Origin: DAOUKH01 sp964291475 | GTDB lineage: Bacteria > Chloroflexota > Dehalococcoidia > SHYB01 | Direction: 5' to 3' | Assembly: GCA_964291475.2 (NCBI GenBank) | Contig: OZ220076.1 | Coordinates: forward strand, 62,001 to 126,000 | Length of the DNA: 64,000 bases | Shown: positions 54,708-63,217 of the stretch, piece after piece | How the letters are laid out: each line of letters opens with the position of its first letter | Numbering within the stretch: the first letter of the stretch is position 1 | Notes under the pieces: generated by a model | The model's database searches: none | What the model saw: the letters and a program-made list of their open reading frames with translations, nothing else | What the model was told of the DNA's origin: nothing | Made by a program: the position numbers and the translations under genes

Positions 54708-54709
54708 CT

Positions 54710-54769
54710 CTAACAGGTACAGACGTTACGGAATCGCAAGCGGGAACCCCACCGGTTGACTTCGTTCAA
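54710..54769 (-). CDS. Candidate cysteine leader peptide upstream of cysH
   Basis: A short frame ends Asn-Val-Cys-Thr-Cys-stop: Cys codons at 54719-54721 and 54713-54715, stop TAG at 54710-54712, two bases before the terminator stem. From TTG 54767 it encodes 19 residues (LNEVNRWGSRL...). An AGGG lies 9 bases upstream. The same frame extends to ATG 54793, but that ATG overlaps the promoter -10 and would not be transcribed from it. Ribosome stalling at the Cys codons when cysteine is scarce would cover the terminator's 5' arm. This is inference from layout; the start codon is uncertain. Confidence 0.5.
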   Translation of the reverse strand: MNEVNRWGSRLRFRNVCTC

Positions 54770-54791
54770 TTCCCCGATCCCTAGCCTGTTC

Positions 54792-54819
54792 ATTGTATCC
54801 CACCCCTGGGGACTGTCAA
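54792..54819 (-). promoter_or_regulatory. Promoter of cysH-cysC
   Basis: Leftward perfect TTGACA (54814-54819), a 16-base spacer and TACAAT (54792-54797). It lies 11 bases beyond the last complex III gene, giving cysH-cysC an independent start and a leader of about 185 bases. Confidence 0.65.
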
Positions 54820-54830
54820 ACAAAGGCCGG

Positions 54831-55073
54831 CTACGGATCGCCGAGTAGACGGCCGATATCCTCGTCCCTTGGCATCAGAAGGGAGTCCTCACGTACGCCG
54901 AGCATCCGGGCCACGTTTCTGCGCCGGTCGCCGGAGCGCCGCAGGCCGAGGAACCCAAGTACGCCGAGGCCTGCCGCGCCGACGCCGACAAGCCCGAGGA
55001 AGCCGCGGCGGCTGACGCCACCGGGACTGTCGCCGTCCGGCCGGTCGGGATGGGGAAGGACCGCTTGCGACAT
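54831..55073 (-). CDS. Small membrane-anchored protein at the end of the complex III operon
   Basis: 80 residues from ATG 55073, one base after the actE stop. The sequence has a twin-arginine-like SRRGFLGLVG followed by one hydrophobic helix (about 28-46), then a basic C-terminal tail (RRSGDRRRNVARMLG). The N-terminus resembles the anchor of Rieske-type or Tat-exported proteins, but no cofactor domain follows. It may be a small accessory subunit or a truncated anchor. I do not recognise the family. Operon position is the main reason to believe it functions with alternative complex III. Confidence 0.6.
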   Translation of the reverse strand: MSQAVLPHPDRPDGDSPGGVSRRGFLGLVGVGAAGLGVLGFLGLRRSGDRRRNVARMLGVREDSLLMPRDEDIGRLLGDP

Positions 55074-55074
55074 G

Positions 55075-55629
55075 CTAGCTCCCCTCCTGCGCAAAGGTGC
55101 GGAGGTAGTGAATCACCGACCACCGGTCCTCTTCCGAAAGCAAGTTCTTGAACTGCGGCATCACGAGAACGCCGTTGGTAATCGACCAGTAGAGCTCGCC
55201 GTCCGTCTTCTCCTGCACCGCCTCCGCGCCGAGGTTCGCGGGGCGGGCGTACCGGTATTTCACCAGTGCGTCGCCGACTCCGCCGTCACCGCGACCCGAC
55301 TGGCCGTGGCACATGGCGCAGTTGACACGGAAGACCTCCGCGGCGCGGGCCATCGTGTCCGCGTTGTTCGGAACGGGGTTGAGCACCGAGGGGGCGGTGG
55401 CCGAATCGAAGAGGATCTCGCGGCCGGTGATCGGGACCGCGAGAGGGTGCGGCAAGAGCCTGGGCGGCTCGCCCGCCTTGAAAGACTGCTGGTAGTGCTG
55501 CTCGGGGAAGATGTCGACCGAGTAGGACCCACCCTCGCAGGCGGTTAGCACCAGCGCAGCCAGGGCCACGATGGCCAGCCCGGCGACGGCGAGCCGCCGG
55601 TGCGTCCGTATGTTCCGAAGAATGGTCAC
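55075..55629 (-). CDS. actE: Alternative complex III monoheme cytochrome c subunit (ActE)
   Basis: 184 residues. An N-terminal signal with lipobox LTAC (about residue 31) anchors it to the outer face of the membrane. A class I cytochrome c domain has CAMCH heme attachment (about 103-107), with the distal Met likely in GVLVMPQFKNLLSEEDRWSVIHYLRTF. In alternative complex III, ActE passes electrons from the quinol-oxidising core to cytochrome c or an oxidase. The start is GTG 55629. It follows actD by 9 bases. Confidence 0.88.
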   Translation of the reverse strand: MTILRNIRTHRRLAVAGLAIVALAALVLTACEGGSYSVDIFPEQHYQQSFKAGEPPRLLPHPLAVPITGREILFDSATAPSVLNPVPNNADTMARAAEVFRVNCAMCHGQSGRGDGGVGDALVKYRYARPANLGAEAVQEKTDGELYWSITNGVLVMPQFKNLLSEEDRWSVIHYLRTFAQEGS

Positions 55630-55638
55630 GGTTGAAGC

Positions 55639-56148
55639 TTAGGCCTCGTGCTTGACGTCCACGGCGCCCGACTGGCGGAACACCAGGTCGGCGGCCTCGA
55701 CACGGTCCTCGGGAGAGCGCAGGGCGATGCCGATGTAGCCCTCGGTGATCCGGCTGTCGTACAGCCCCAGGCTTGGCCGGGGAAGGCGAGACTCGAAGAG
55801 CACGCCGAAAATAGTCATGACGATCGCACCGAGCATGGTGCCCTCATAGGTGATGATCGCCATCGGTGGTATCGAGAGGATCGGCTTGCCACCAGTGACG
55901 ATGGGGTAGGCGACCTGTGTGCCGGCGGTAATCAGAATCGCGACGGCGAAGCCGCAGGCCGCGCCGAAGAACGGGAAGGCGTACAAGCGGTGCTTGGGAA
56001 TGGTCTCGCCGAAGGCGCCCTCGGGGTACGGGCTGCCGGTAAGCACCTCGTAGTCCGTGTTCTGGAAGCCCGCCTCCGCCAGCCGGTCCGTCGCCAGCGC
56101 GGCGTGCTCCGCCTCCTTGAATATGCCCAGGACTTCTTTCGTCGCCAT
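55639..56148 (-). CDS. actD: Alternative complex III subunit ActD (DUF3341)
   Basis: 169 residues of the DUF3341 family, the membrane subunit ActD. The cytosolic N-terminus GIFKEAEHAALATDRLAEAGFQNTDYEVLTGSPYP is the family hallmark. Two membrane helices follow (FFGAACGFAVAILITAGTQ and IITYEGTMLGAIVMTIFGVLFE, about 60-130), with PxxSIPPMAIITYEGTMLG between them, and the soluble C-terminal part ends DLVFRQSGAVDVK. It has no cofactor and is structural in known complexes. ATG start. 28 bases after actC, in the canonical actC-actD-actE order. Confidence 0.92.
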   Translation of the reverse strand: MATKEVLGIFKEAEHAALATDRLAEAGFQNTDYEVLTGSPYPEGAFGETIPKHRLYAFPFFGAACGFAVAILITAGTQVAYPIVTGGKPILSIPPMAIITYEGTMLGAIVMTIFGVLFESRLPRPSLGLYDSRITEGYIGIALRSPEDRVEAADLVFRQSGAVDVKHEA

Positions 56149-56176
56149 AGCCTCTACCTCTCTTGAACGGCCGCGA

Positions 56177-57571
56177 TCACTCCTCGCGCTTCGTGGCCGG
56201 CACGACCGCCTTCCCTACCTTGATCTCGTCCCTTAAGATCTCGCCTTCCTTGATGTCGTATAGCGGTATCAACGGGAAGAACTTCGAGAACATCAGCACC
56301 AAGAAGCCCACGAAGGCGAAGGAGCCGACGATCAGGAGTATCTCGATGATGCTCGGATGGTACGTGCTCCAGTTGAACGTCAACGGCTGACGCCGCGCCA
56401 CCGACGGCACGATGATGAGGAACCGTTCCAACCACATCCCGATATTCACCGAAATCGTGGTCACGGTCATCCAGAACATGCTGCGCCGGACGTCCCTGAA
56501 GAGCCACATCGGTGCGGGGAAGAAATAGGCCGTCACGATGAATACGATGAACAGCGGCCAGTACGGCCACGTGAACAGCTGCATACGGCGGTAGCCGAGC
56601 TCGGCATCTTCCAGCGTTAACATGCCGAACAGGATTTCCATCATCAGGAAATAGAACCACGCGGTCGCCACCACGAGGAGCAGCCTGCCCAACGAGTCCA
56701 TGTGGTCGGGCCGTATGTAGTCCTCCCATTTGAACATCCACCGCAGGATGATCATCACGGTCACCACGGCGGACACGCCGGAGTGGACGGCCCCGATGAC
56801 GAAGTAGGGCGCGAAGATCGTCGAGTGGAAGCCCTCGACGCTCTGCGTCACGGCGAAGTCCCACGAAACGATGCTGTGCACCGAGACGAAGACCGGCAGG
56901 ATCAGCGCGGAGAGGAGGAATCCCGCGATGATCTGCAGGCGCCACTGCTTCGGATAGCCGCGCCAGCCCAACGCCAGCACGCTGTAGAACTGGCGCCGCC
57001 AGCCCGTCGAGCGGTCGCGGGCCACGGCGAGGTCGGGCAGCAGCGCCACGTAGACGAAGAGAATGCTCGACGTCAGGTAGGTGCCGATGGCCGAGGGGTC
57101 CCACACCAGCGGCGAGCGGATGTCGGGCCAGATGCCGCGGGCGAAGTCGTAAGGGAACGCCCAGTAGAGCGTGCGCCACGGGCGGCCGGTGTGGAGAATC
57201 GGAAAGATGACCGCCGTGAAGAGCGAGAAGATCGTGACGACCTCAGCGGCTCTCGTGGCGGGGCGCCGCCACTCGGCCTGCGCGAGGCGGAGAATGGCGG
57301 ACAACATCACGCCGGCGTGGCTGATGCCGACCCAGAAGACGAAGTTCGTGATGAAGAAGCCCCACATGATGGGGCGGTTGAGTCCCGTCGTCCCCAGGCC
57401 GTTCGCGACCATGTAGCCGACCGCGCCCATCGCCGTCGCGACGACGATGGCGAGGAAGATCACGACGATCCAGAAACGCATCGGCGCAGCGAACAGGTTC
57501 CCGAGAAGATCGCGGTTGATCCTCTCGTCGATTTCCTGCGTCGTGCTGCCGAGGACGGGTCGCGCCTGCAT
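56177..57571 (-). CDS. actC: Alternative complex III NrfD-type membrane subunit ActC
   Basis: 464 residues, about 10 membrane helices of the NrfD/PsrC family. PIMWGFFITNFVFWVGISHAGVMLSAILRLAQAEWRRPATRAAE is the ActC/NrfD quinol-site helix pair, with conserved His and Asn. The region FPILHTGRPWRTLYWAFPYD follows. It is the quinol-oxidising membrane core, next to ActB. ATG 57571. The neighbouring gene encodes a second NrfD-like subunit; I assign this one as ActC because it directly precedes actD. Confidence 0.9.
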   Translation of the reverse strand: MQARPVLGSTTQEIDERINRDLLGNLFAAPMRFWIVVIFLAIVVATAMGAVGYMVANGLGTTGLNRPIMWGFFITNFVFWVGISHAGVMLSAILRLAQAEWRRPATRAAEVVTIFSLFTAVIFPILHTGRPWRTLYWAFPYDFARGIWPDIRSPLVWDPSAIGTYLTSSILFVYVALLPDLAVARDRSTGWRRQFYSVLALGWRGYPKQWRLQIIAGFLLSALILPVFVSVHSIVSWDFAVTQSVEGFHSTIFAPYFVIGAVHSGVSAVVTVMIILRWMFKWEDYIRPDHMDSLGRLLLVVATAWFYFLMMEILFGMLTLEDAELGYRRMQLFTWPYWPLFIVFIVTAYFFPAPMWLFRDVRRSMFWMTVTTISVNIGMWLERFLIIVPSVARRQPLTFNWSTYHPSIIEILLIVGSFAFVGFLVLMFSKFFPLIPLYDIKEGEILRDEIKVGKAVVPATKREE

Positions 57572-57578
57572 CGTCCGG

Positions 57579-59012
57579 CTACTCCGGCTTACCCATGACC
57601 ATGATTTCGCGCTTCAGGAAGCGTTTCCGTTTCCGGTAGAGCGTGCCTTCCGACACCTCCCAAATGGAGAGCATCGGCACGACTTTAATCGCGAGCATGT
57701 AGATGAGAATCGCACCCGCGATGGCCCCGATCACCATGAGTACATCGGGGCCGGCGGGCCACAGCGCCACGGGTGCCTCGCTCAAACGCTCGGGGTGCGT
57801 GTGCGCGAACACCTCGTCGCGGTGCTCGTCGGCGATGGAAAAGGCCCCCGGATAGATCCGTATCTTGTCGGCAAGCACCCCCAAAACCGCCGAGAAAGCG
57901 GCGATCGTGGGGAACACCATCGACTTGCGGGCGAAATTCCAGATCAGCGTGAGGAACGGGACCAGCCAGCAGAGGAAGACCGCGGCGACGAACGGCCAGC
58001 GGTAGCTGTTGAACATGAAGGTCTTGAGGAGCTCCTGCTCCACCGGCTGGCGTCCGTACCAGAAGATGATGAACTCGGTGAAGAAGAAGTATGCCCAGAG
58101 CAGCGAGAGGGCGAGCAGGATCTTGCTCGCGCCCCAGAAGACGTCGACGCTTATGTACTCCCGCAGCCCGGTGAAGTTCCGGATGAGGAACATGGCGATG
58201 ATCGTCGAGGCCACCGCGGCTTGGAGCCCATGCAGCGCCTGGAATGGCGGGAAGATCGCGTCGCGCCAGCCGGGCACGAGCACCATCGCGAAGTCGGAGC
58301 TGACCATGGTGTGCACCATGATCAAGTTCGTGAAGTAGAGCGCGCCGAGTACGCCGATCCCGGCCCGGAGTACCTTCCACTGCCGGGGCGTGCCCCTCCA
58401 ATAGCCGGCCAGCCGCGCGCCAAGGGTCTGGCGGAACCCGGTCCCGAGGTCGCGCTCGCGGGCCAGGTCGGGGACGAGCGTAGCGTAAAGGATTCCCAGA
58501 CCGTTCACCGCCAGGAAGATGACGCTGAGCAGCTGCGGCCAGAACGGCGTTCCCGGCCACTCGAACCAGATGCTGACCCGGCTCTCCGATGAGGGCAGAA
58601 GGAAGATCAGCGGGATGAACATCAAGGTGCTCAGGATGCCGACCACCGCGAACATCTCGGACGCGCGCGCCATCGGCAGCCGCCAATGACTCCGCAGCAT
58701 ACGCTGCGTCACCGAGAACAACGGCGCCGACGAGCATGTCGTCAGCAGGAAGGCGAAGGCCACCATCAAATAGGCCCACGGCGACAGGTCGTCGAAGCCG
58801 CCGACGTCCACGAGCCGAAGCACGAAGCCCACGATCCCGAGCACGAACAGCAGACCGAAGAACGCCAGCACCTTCTTGTATGTGCTGCCGACCCGCGCCG
58901 TCTCTTCGAGCACGTCGCGGGTGATCTCCTGGGGCGTCTGCTCCAGGACCTGCGGCTGGTAGTGCTCCTCGTGGGCTTGGGGAAGACCCCGCCCGTAGGC
59001 GATCGTGCTCAC
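57579..59012 (-). CDS. Second NrfD-like membrane subunit of alternative complex III (ActF-like)
   Basis: 477 residues with about 10 hydrophobic helices, homologous to ActC/ActF. It has LTTCSSAPLFSVTQRMLRSHWRLPMARASEMFAVVGILSTLMFIPLIFLLPS in the region corresponding to the first quinol-site helices, and FTEFIIFWYGRQPVEQELLKTFMF later. The His seen in ActC (SHAG) is replaced here by CSSAPL, so it may be the non-catalytic partner, as ActF is thought to be. GTG start, overlapping the end of actB2. In the known order actA-B-C-D-E-F it would follow actE; here it lies between actB2 and actC. Confidence 0.8.
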   Translation of the reverse strand: MSTIAYGRGLPQAHEEHYQPQVLEQTPQEITRDVLEETARVGSTYKKVLAFFGLLFVLGIVGFVLRLVDVGGFDDLSPWAYLMVAFAFLLTTCSSAPLFSVTQRMLRSHWRLPMARASEMFAVVGILSTLMFIPLIFLLPSSESRVSIWFEWPGTPFWPQLLSVIFLAVNGLGILYATLVPDLARERDLGTGFRQTLGARLAGYWRGTPRQWKVLRAGIGVLGALYFTNLIMVHTMVSSDFAMVLVPGWRDAIFPPFQALHGLQAAVASTIIAMFLIRNFTGLREYISVDVFWGASKILLALSLLWAYFFFTEFIIFWYGRQPVEQELLKTFMFNSYRWPFVAAVFLCWLVPFLTLIWNFARKSMVFPTIAAFSAVLGVLADKIRIYPGAFSIADEHRDEVFAHTHPERLSEAPVALWPAGPDVLMVIGAIAGAILIYMLAIKVVPMLSIWEVSEGTLYRKRKRFLKREIMVMGKPE

Positions 59013-59749
59013 TAGTGCCCGCCGCCTCCGCCGAAGTAGGGGTCGACCTTCTTCAGATATACGACGTTCGGTTCGGTGCCCTGCTCTTCGAGCATCCGGT
59101 ACGAGCGGTCATCATCGCGCATCCGGGACACCTTGCTGTCGGGGTCGTTGACGTCCCCGAACACGAGCGCGTCGGTGGGGCACGACTGTACGCAGGCGGG
59201 GGCGAAGGAGCCGTCAGCGACGTTCGTCGTTCCCGTTTCCTGGCGGGCGCCGCGCTCGGCGCGATGAATCCGCTGGATGCAGAACGAGCACTTCTCCATG
59301 ACGCCGCGGCTGCGTAGGCTGACATCGGGGTTGAGCTGGTTGCGGAGCGTGTCGGGCCAAACGGGTTCCCAGTAGTTGAAGAACCGGACGCTCCACGGGT
59401 CGTTATTCGAACAGAACCGCGTGCCGATGCAGCGGTTGTAGATCTGTACGTTCAGTCCCTGGTTGTTGTGATAGGTGGCGAACACGGGGCAGACCGGCTC
59501 GCACGGCGCGTTGTCGCAGTGCTGACACAGAATCGGCACGAAGCGGGCCTTGACGTTGGGGAACTCGCCCTCCCAATAGCGCTCGATCCGGATCCACTCC
59601 ATGGCACGGCGTTGCTTGAAGATGCCTTCGTCGTTGATCGGGATGTTGTTCTCGGCCTGACAGGCGACGACGCACGCTTCGCAGCCCGTGCACCGGTCGA
59701 TGTCGATGACCATGCTCCACTTGGGAGTGTCCGGCCTACCCGTAGTCAT
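59012..59749 (-). CDS. actB2: Alternative complex III iron-sulfur subunit (ActB C-terminal part, separate gene)
   Basis: 245 residues. Ferredoxin motifs: I CTGCEACVVAC (C20, C23, C26, C30), II CQHCDNAPCEPVC (C75, C78, C83, C87), III CIGTRFCSNND (C107, C113), IV CSFC...CVQSC (C154, C157, C186, C190). In motif III the second position is Thr, as known for the [3Fe-4S]-bearing ActB. The last position, normally Cys (NNCP), is Asp117, read directly from GAC. It moves electrons from the quinol site to the hemes. It is a separate gene here, whereas ActB is usually one fused protein. ATG start, 30 bases after actB1. Confidence 0.88.
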   Translation of the reverse strand: MTTGRPDTPKWSMVIDIDRCTGCEACVVACQAENNIPINDEGIFKQRRAMEWIRIERYWEGEFPNVKARFVPILCQHCDNAPCEPVCPVFATYHNNQGLNVQIYNRCIGTRFCSNNDPWSVRFFNYWEPVWPDTLRNQLNPDVSLRSRGVMEKCSFCIQRIHRAERGARQETGTTNVADGSFAPACVQSCPTDALVFGDVNDPDSKVSRMRDDDRSYRMLEEQGTEPNVVYLKKVDPYFGGGGGH

Positions 59750-59779
59750 AGCCTCGTGCGCCTCTCTGCTCTTCCTCGT

Positions 59780-62149
59780 CTACTTATCGCCGGTGACCTT
59801 GATGATGAAGCCTTCGCGGTCGATCTTGACTTCGGAGTCAGGATCGAATGGGTCCTCCGGCCTGAGCCGGCCGTAGTCGACCACGTAGACCGCACCCTCC
59901 ATCTTGGGGATGCGAACGCGGCGGCCCGTCTCCACGAGCCGGACACGGGTGCCCGCCCACGCCAGAGCGCCGGTGTCGGCGTCGACTTGGTCGACGAGCG
60001 CCTTGAAGGGGTTCGAGCCTCGGTTTTCCGCCCACCGGCCCATGGCGCGGCGCCCTTGCCCCATGGGCACGCCCAGCACGTCGGGCGGCGTCGCCGGGTT
60101 CAGGTACACCGCAGCCTCGACCACGCCGCCGGGCGACTCGATCCGGTAGACCGCGCCTTCCTTGATGCCGCGAGCGAGGGCCTCTTGGCGGTTCATTTCG
60201 ACCCATGTGATCCACGTCGCCGTGGTGATCGGGTCGGGCATCGACTGGAGCCAGGGGAGATGCGCCCCGCGCCCGTCGCCGATGCCGATTTGTTCGAACG
60301 GAACGAGATAATAGGGATACTGCGCGGCCGATCCCGCGATCGAGGCGTCCGGCTTGAGCTCGAGGCGCGGCGGCTGTTGCGGAGCGGAAGCCTGGCGACC
60401 CGCATCCCACCATCCGCCCTGCCGCAGCAGATCGACCCAATAGGCCTCCGCCGACGGGCCTTCGACGTTCCCGCCTCCGGCGTTGCGGAGCAGCTCGGCG
60501 ACCTCTTGGAGTGCCGCGTAGGAGCTTTCCCAGGGCAGGTCGGCTTCCATTCCCAAGTCTTGGGCCGCGGCAAGCAGCACATCGGCGAAACCCCTCGTAT
60601 CGTTGAAGGGGTTGACCACCGGCTGCGACACGTTGACCACCTGATGGCCCGGGCCGGGATTGGGGCTCCATGCGCCCCAGTCCTCCAACGCCACGTGGCT
60701 CGGCAGAATCAGATCGGCATGTATCGACGTGTCGTCGAGGAAGCTGGAGAAACTGACAACGTCCTGCACCCGGTCGAGAGCCGTCTCGAAGCCGAGTTGC
60801 CCGGGAAGCCCGTGGACGGGGTCCACGTTCCGCACCATCAGGAGGCGCACCTCGCCGCCGGCAATCCTTCCCGTCAGCCGGCGCATGTCCTCGTGCGAGG
60901 CCGAGGGAGTGGCAAGTAAGCCGGCACCATCGCCGAATAGCGAGTCGAGGGCCACCGGCGGTGTTGGATTCAAGATGATGCCGCCGGGCTTACCCACGCT
61001 GCCCACGAGGAAGTTAAGGGCGTAGATCGCCCTCAGGCTCGCCGCGCCGTTGGTGTGGGCGCCAGCCGAGCCGCCGCCAATAGCGAGGGCTGGGCCGTGG
61101 CCGGGATCGCCAAAGTCCTTGGCTAACTCGCGAATGCGGTCGGCGGAGACACCGATATCGCCTGCGACGGATTCAGGAGCGTAGGGGCGCAGCGCCTCGG
61201 CGGGCTCCGCACCGAAGAGGGCCTCAGCCGCGCCCTCGTCGGCGAGGCCGTCCTCCACCAGCACCTGCGCCATGGAGAGGGCTAGCTTGCCCTCCCCGCC
61301 CGGCTTGACCGGCACCCAGTCATCAGCGTTGGCGGCTGTGAGGGAGAAGCGCGAGTCGATGGCCACCATCCGACCACGCTTCTCTCCGCCCTGCCGGAAT
61401 TCGCCGTAGTGCTTCGAGTGGCGTACCTGGGCGATCCAACCGTTGAGGAAGTCGGCGCCGAAGGTGTACAGATAGCGGGTATTGGCGATGTCGAACTCGG
61501 GCAACGCGTCGCTCCCGAGCACATCGTTGAGCGCGCTGCGCAGGTTGATGTCGTCGAGGGCCTGATACGTTAGATACTCTCCACCGTAGGCCGACATGAA
61601 GCGGGATGCGATGCCGCCGCCAACGCCGCCGACAGGATCGCTGAGCAAGACGACATCGCCGGAGCGCCCCTCCTCGCGGGCCGCGTTCAGGAAGGCATAG
61701 AGCCGGTCGAGCGCCTCGTCCCAGCCGATCTCGCGGAACGATCCGGAGCCGCGCGGCTCTTGGACCAGCGGGCGCCGGATGCGGTCGGGGTGGTACAGCT
61801 CTTGCACCAGGGCCTGGCCTTTCGCGTTGAGCTTACCCGTGGGCTTGAAGAGGTCGGACGAGGGGTCGCCGTTGACGGGGTGGATCGGGTTTCCTTCCAC
61901 CTTCTTCGCTCGGCCTTCGATGACGCGGACGATGACCCCGTTCTCGCCGTGGCTGGAGGCGTACCAATTCTCCATGCCCGACACCATGTCTTCAGGGATC
62001 TGGTGCGGACTCTGTTCGAGAAACTCACGGGCATTGGGCCGGCAGGCCGCGATGATGAAGCCCGCGCCGGCACCGGCGCCCGCAAGGCGCAGGAAGTCCC
62101 TACGGGATACGCCCGGCCGCTTTGAGTCGTCTGCGTGCTTTGTCGTCAT
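59780..62149 (-). CDS. actB1: Alternative complex III molybdopterin-oxidoreductase-like subunit (ActB N-terminal part)
   Basis: 789 residues. A twin-arginine signal SRRDFLRLAG (about 15-24) with a Cys lipobox-like AAC (about 36) sends it to the outer membrane face. The rest has the fold of molybdopterin oxidoreductases (VEGNPIHPVNGDPSSDLFKPTGKLNAKGQALVQELYHPDRI; later GSAGAHTNGAASLRAIYALNFLVGSVGKPGG), but no N-terminal Cys cluster, and in this family no Mo cofactor is bound. It scaffolds the Fe-S part encoded next. ATG 62149, one base after the actA stop. The two ActB halves being separate is a variation on the fused gene. Confidence 0.9.
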   Translation of the reverse strand: MTTKHADDSKRPGVSRRDFLRLAGAGAGAGFIIAACRPNAREFLEQSPHQIPEDMVSGMENWYASSHGENGVIVRVIEGRAKKVEGNPIHPVNGDPSSDLFKPTGKLNAKGQALVQELYHPDRIRRPLVQEPRGSGSFREIGWDEALDRLYAFLNAAREEGRSGDVVLLSDPVGGVGGGIASRFMSAYGGEYLTYQALDDINLRSALNDVLGSDALPEFDIANTRYLYTFGADFLNGWIAQVRHSKHYGEFRQGGEKRGRMVAIDSRFSLTAANADDWVPVKPGGEGKLALSMAQVLVEDGLADEGAAEALFGAEPAEALRPYAPESVAGDIGVSADRIRELAKDFGDPGHGPALAIGGGSAGAHTNGAASLRAIYALNFLVGSVGKPGGIILNPTPPVALDSLFGDGAGLLATPSASHEDMRRLTGRIAGGEVRLLMVRNVDPVHGLPGQLGFETALDRVQDVVSFSSFLDDTSIHADLILPSHVALEDWGAWSPNPGPGHQVVNVSQPVVNPFNDTRGFADVLLAAAQDLGMEADLPWESSYAALQEVAELLRNAGGGNVEGPSAEAYWVDLLRQGGWWDAGRQASAPQQPPRLELKPDASIAGSAAQYPYYLVPFEQIGIGDGRGAHLPWLQSMPDPITTATWITWVEMNRQEALARGIKEGAVYRIESPGGVVEAAVYLNPATPPDVLGVPMGQGRRAMGRWAENRGSNPFKALVDQVDADTGALAWAGTRVRLVETGRRVRIPKMEGAVYVVDYGRLRPEDPFDPDSEVKIDREGFIIKVTGDK

Positions 62150-62150
62150 C

Positions 62151-62798
62151 CTAGTAGTGGCAGGCCGCGCAATCCGTGGGCGGCGGGACGCGCTGCCCGC
62201 TCTCCACGGCCTGGCGAATGGCCAACTCCGCCTCTTCGTTCAAATACTTCAGGTAGCCGCCCCGGTGGCAGTCCACGCAGTCGCGCATGTTCAGGTTCCG
62301 CACCTGTTCGGGGATGCCCATGCTCCCCACGTCGCCGTGGCAGATCGCGCACGTCTGCGACGGCAGAATATTGTTCTGTTCCGAGAAGAATCGGACGTGG
62401 GCATCGTGCACGAATTGCACGTGGTCGGGTAAACGGTGCACCCGCACCCAGTTGATCGGCTCGTCGTTCTCAAACGCGAACCGTATCTTGTCCACTTCCC
62501 CGGGGTTTTCTGAGTCAATCGCGACGTTCTGGTGACAGAAGTAGCACTGCTGGACGGCGGGAATGCCCGCCGTGGCCGACTCCATCACCGTGCGGTGACA
62601 GAACTGACAATCGATCTGGGCATCGACATGGACGTCGTGGCGGAACTCGATGGGCTGAGCGGCAGTCGGCTGCAGAAAGTCGAAGGGCAGCCCCCACCAC
62701 GTCTTGAGCATGAGCAGCACGCCGAAGAGCACCCCGGCGGTAACGAGGAGAACGACTAGCGGAAGACCAATCGTAACCGCAAGCGGTTTCTTCGGCAC
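62151..62798 (-). CDS. actA: Alternative complex III pentaheme cytochrome c subunit ActA
   Basis: 215 residues with an N-terminal membrane anchor (about 8-30) and five CxxCH heme motifs, in order CQFCH, CYFCH, CAICH, CVDCH and CAACH. Additional His residues (FRHDVH, VHRLPDH, FVHDAHVRFF) can serve as axial ligands. This is the usual five-heme ActA that collects electrons from ActB at the outer membrane face. The start is GTG 62798, with AAGGAG upstream. First cytochrome gene of the operon, after a small membrane protein. Confidence 0.93.
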   Translation of the reverse strand: MPKKPLAVTIGLPLVVLLVTAGVLFGVLLMLKTWWGLPFDFLQPTAAQPIEFRHDVHVDAQIDCQFCHRTVMESATAGIPAVQQCYFCHQNVAIDSENPGEVDKIRFAFENDEPINWVRVHRLPDHVQFVHDAHVRFFSEQNNILPSQTCAICHGDVGSMGIPEQVRNLNMRDCVDCHRGGYLKYLNEEAELAIRQAVESGQRVPPPTDCAACHY

Positions 62799-62872
62799 CG
62801 GTCGCGTTTCTCCTTCAGTCGTCGCCCCGGCGGGCGGGCGGCGTCTTCGTCAGACCGCCGCCCCGGCCTGGG

Positions 62873-63175
62873 CTATATCCAGTCTCGCCAATAGATCCTT
62901 CGAAGCTCGTGCGTCGCGTCGGCCGCCTCCGACAGAAAGAAAGCGAGGGTGCCGACGAACATCAGCGAGATCACGTAAAGCGGGAAGCGGAGCTTCCGGA
63001 CCCGGTCGGCGAGGCCGTCCGGTATGTGGCCGGAGGCCAGAAGGGAGGGTATGACCGCATGAGCGAGGACCATGTGGGCCGCAAAAAAGAAGACCGTGCC
63101 CACGAACGCCAGGATGTAACGAAGAATGACGCTCATGCTGCGCCAGTCGACGTGGTTCAGGTGTTCAGGATCCAT
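62873..63175 (-). CDS. Small membrane protein upstream of actA
   Basis: 100 residues, ATG start. It has two hydrophobic helices (about 16-42, RYILAFVGTVFFFAAHMVLAHAVIPSL; about 68-86, FPLYVISLMFVGTLAFFLS) and a C-terminal soluble tail with WRDWI. There is no signal peptide, heme motif or metal ligand pattern. First gene of the leftward complex III operon, 74 bases upstream of actA. It could be a small extra subunit of complex III, as some Chloroflexota complexes carry extra small subunits, but I do not recognise the family. Confidence 0.6.
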   Translation of the reverse strand: MDPEHLNHVDWRSMSVILRYILAFVGTVFFFAAHMVLAHAVIPSLLASGHIPDGLADRVRKLRFPLYVISLMFVGTLAFFLSEAADATHELRRIYWRDWI

Positions 63176-63217
63176 GCCTCTCCGGAACGGCGCCCCTTAC
63201 CTGGGCTTTTTCATGAA

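Noticed and set aside
54600..54785. SAM or other known riboswitch in the cysH leader
   Set aside because: No SAM-I or SAM-II core motif is visible. The leader is better explained by a small Cys-ending frame followed by a terminator.
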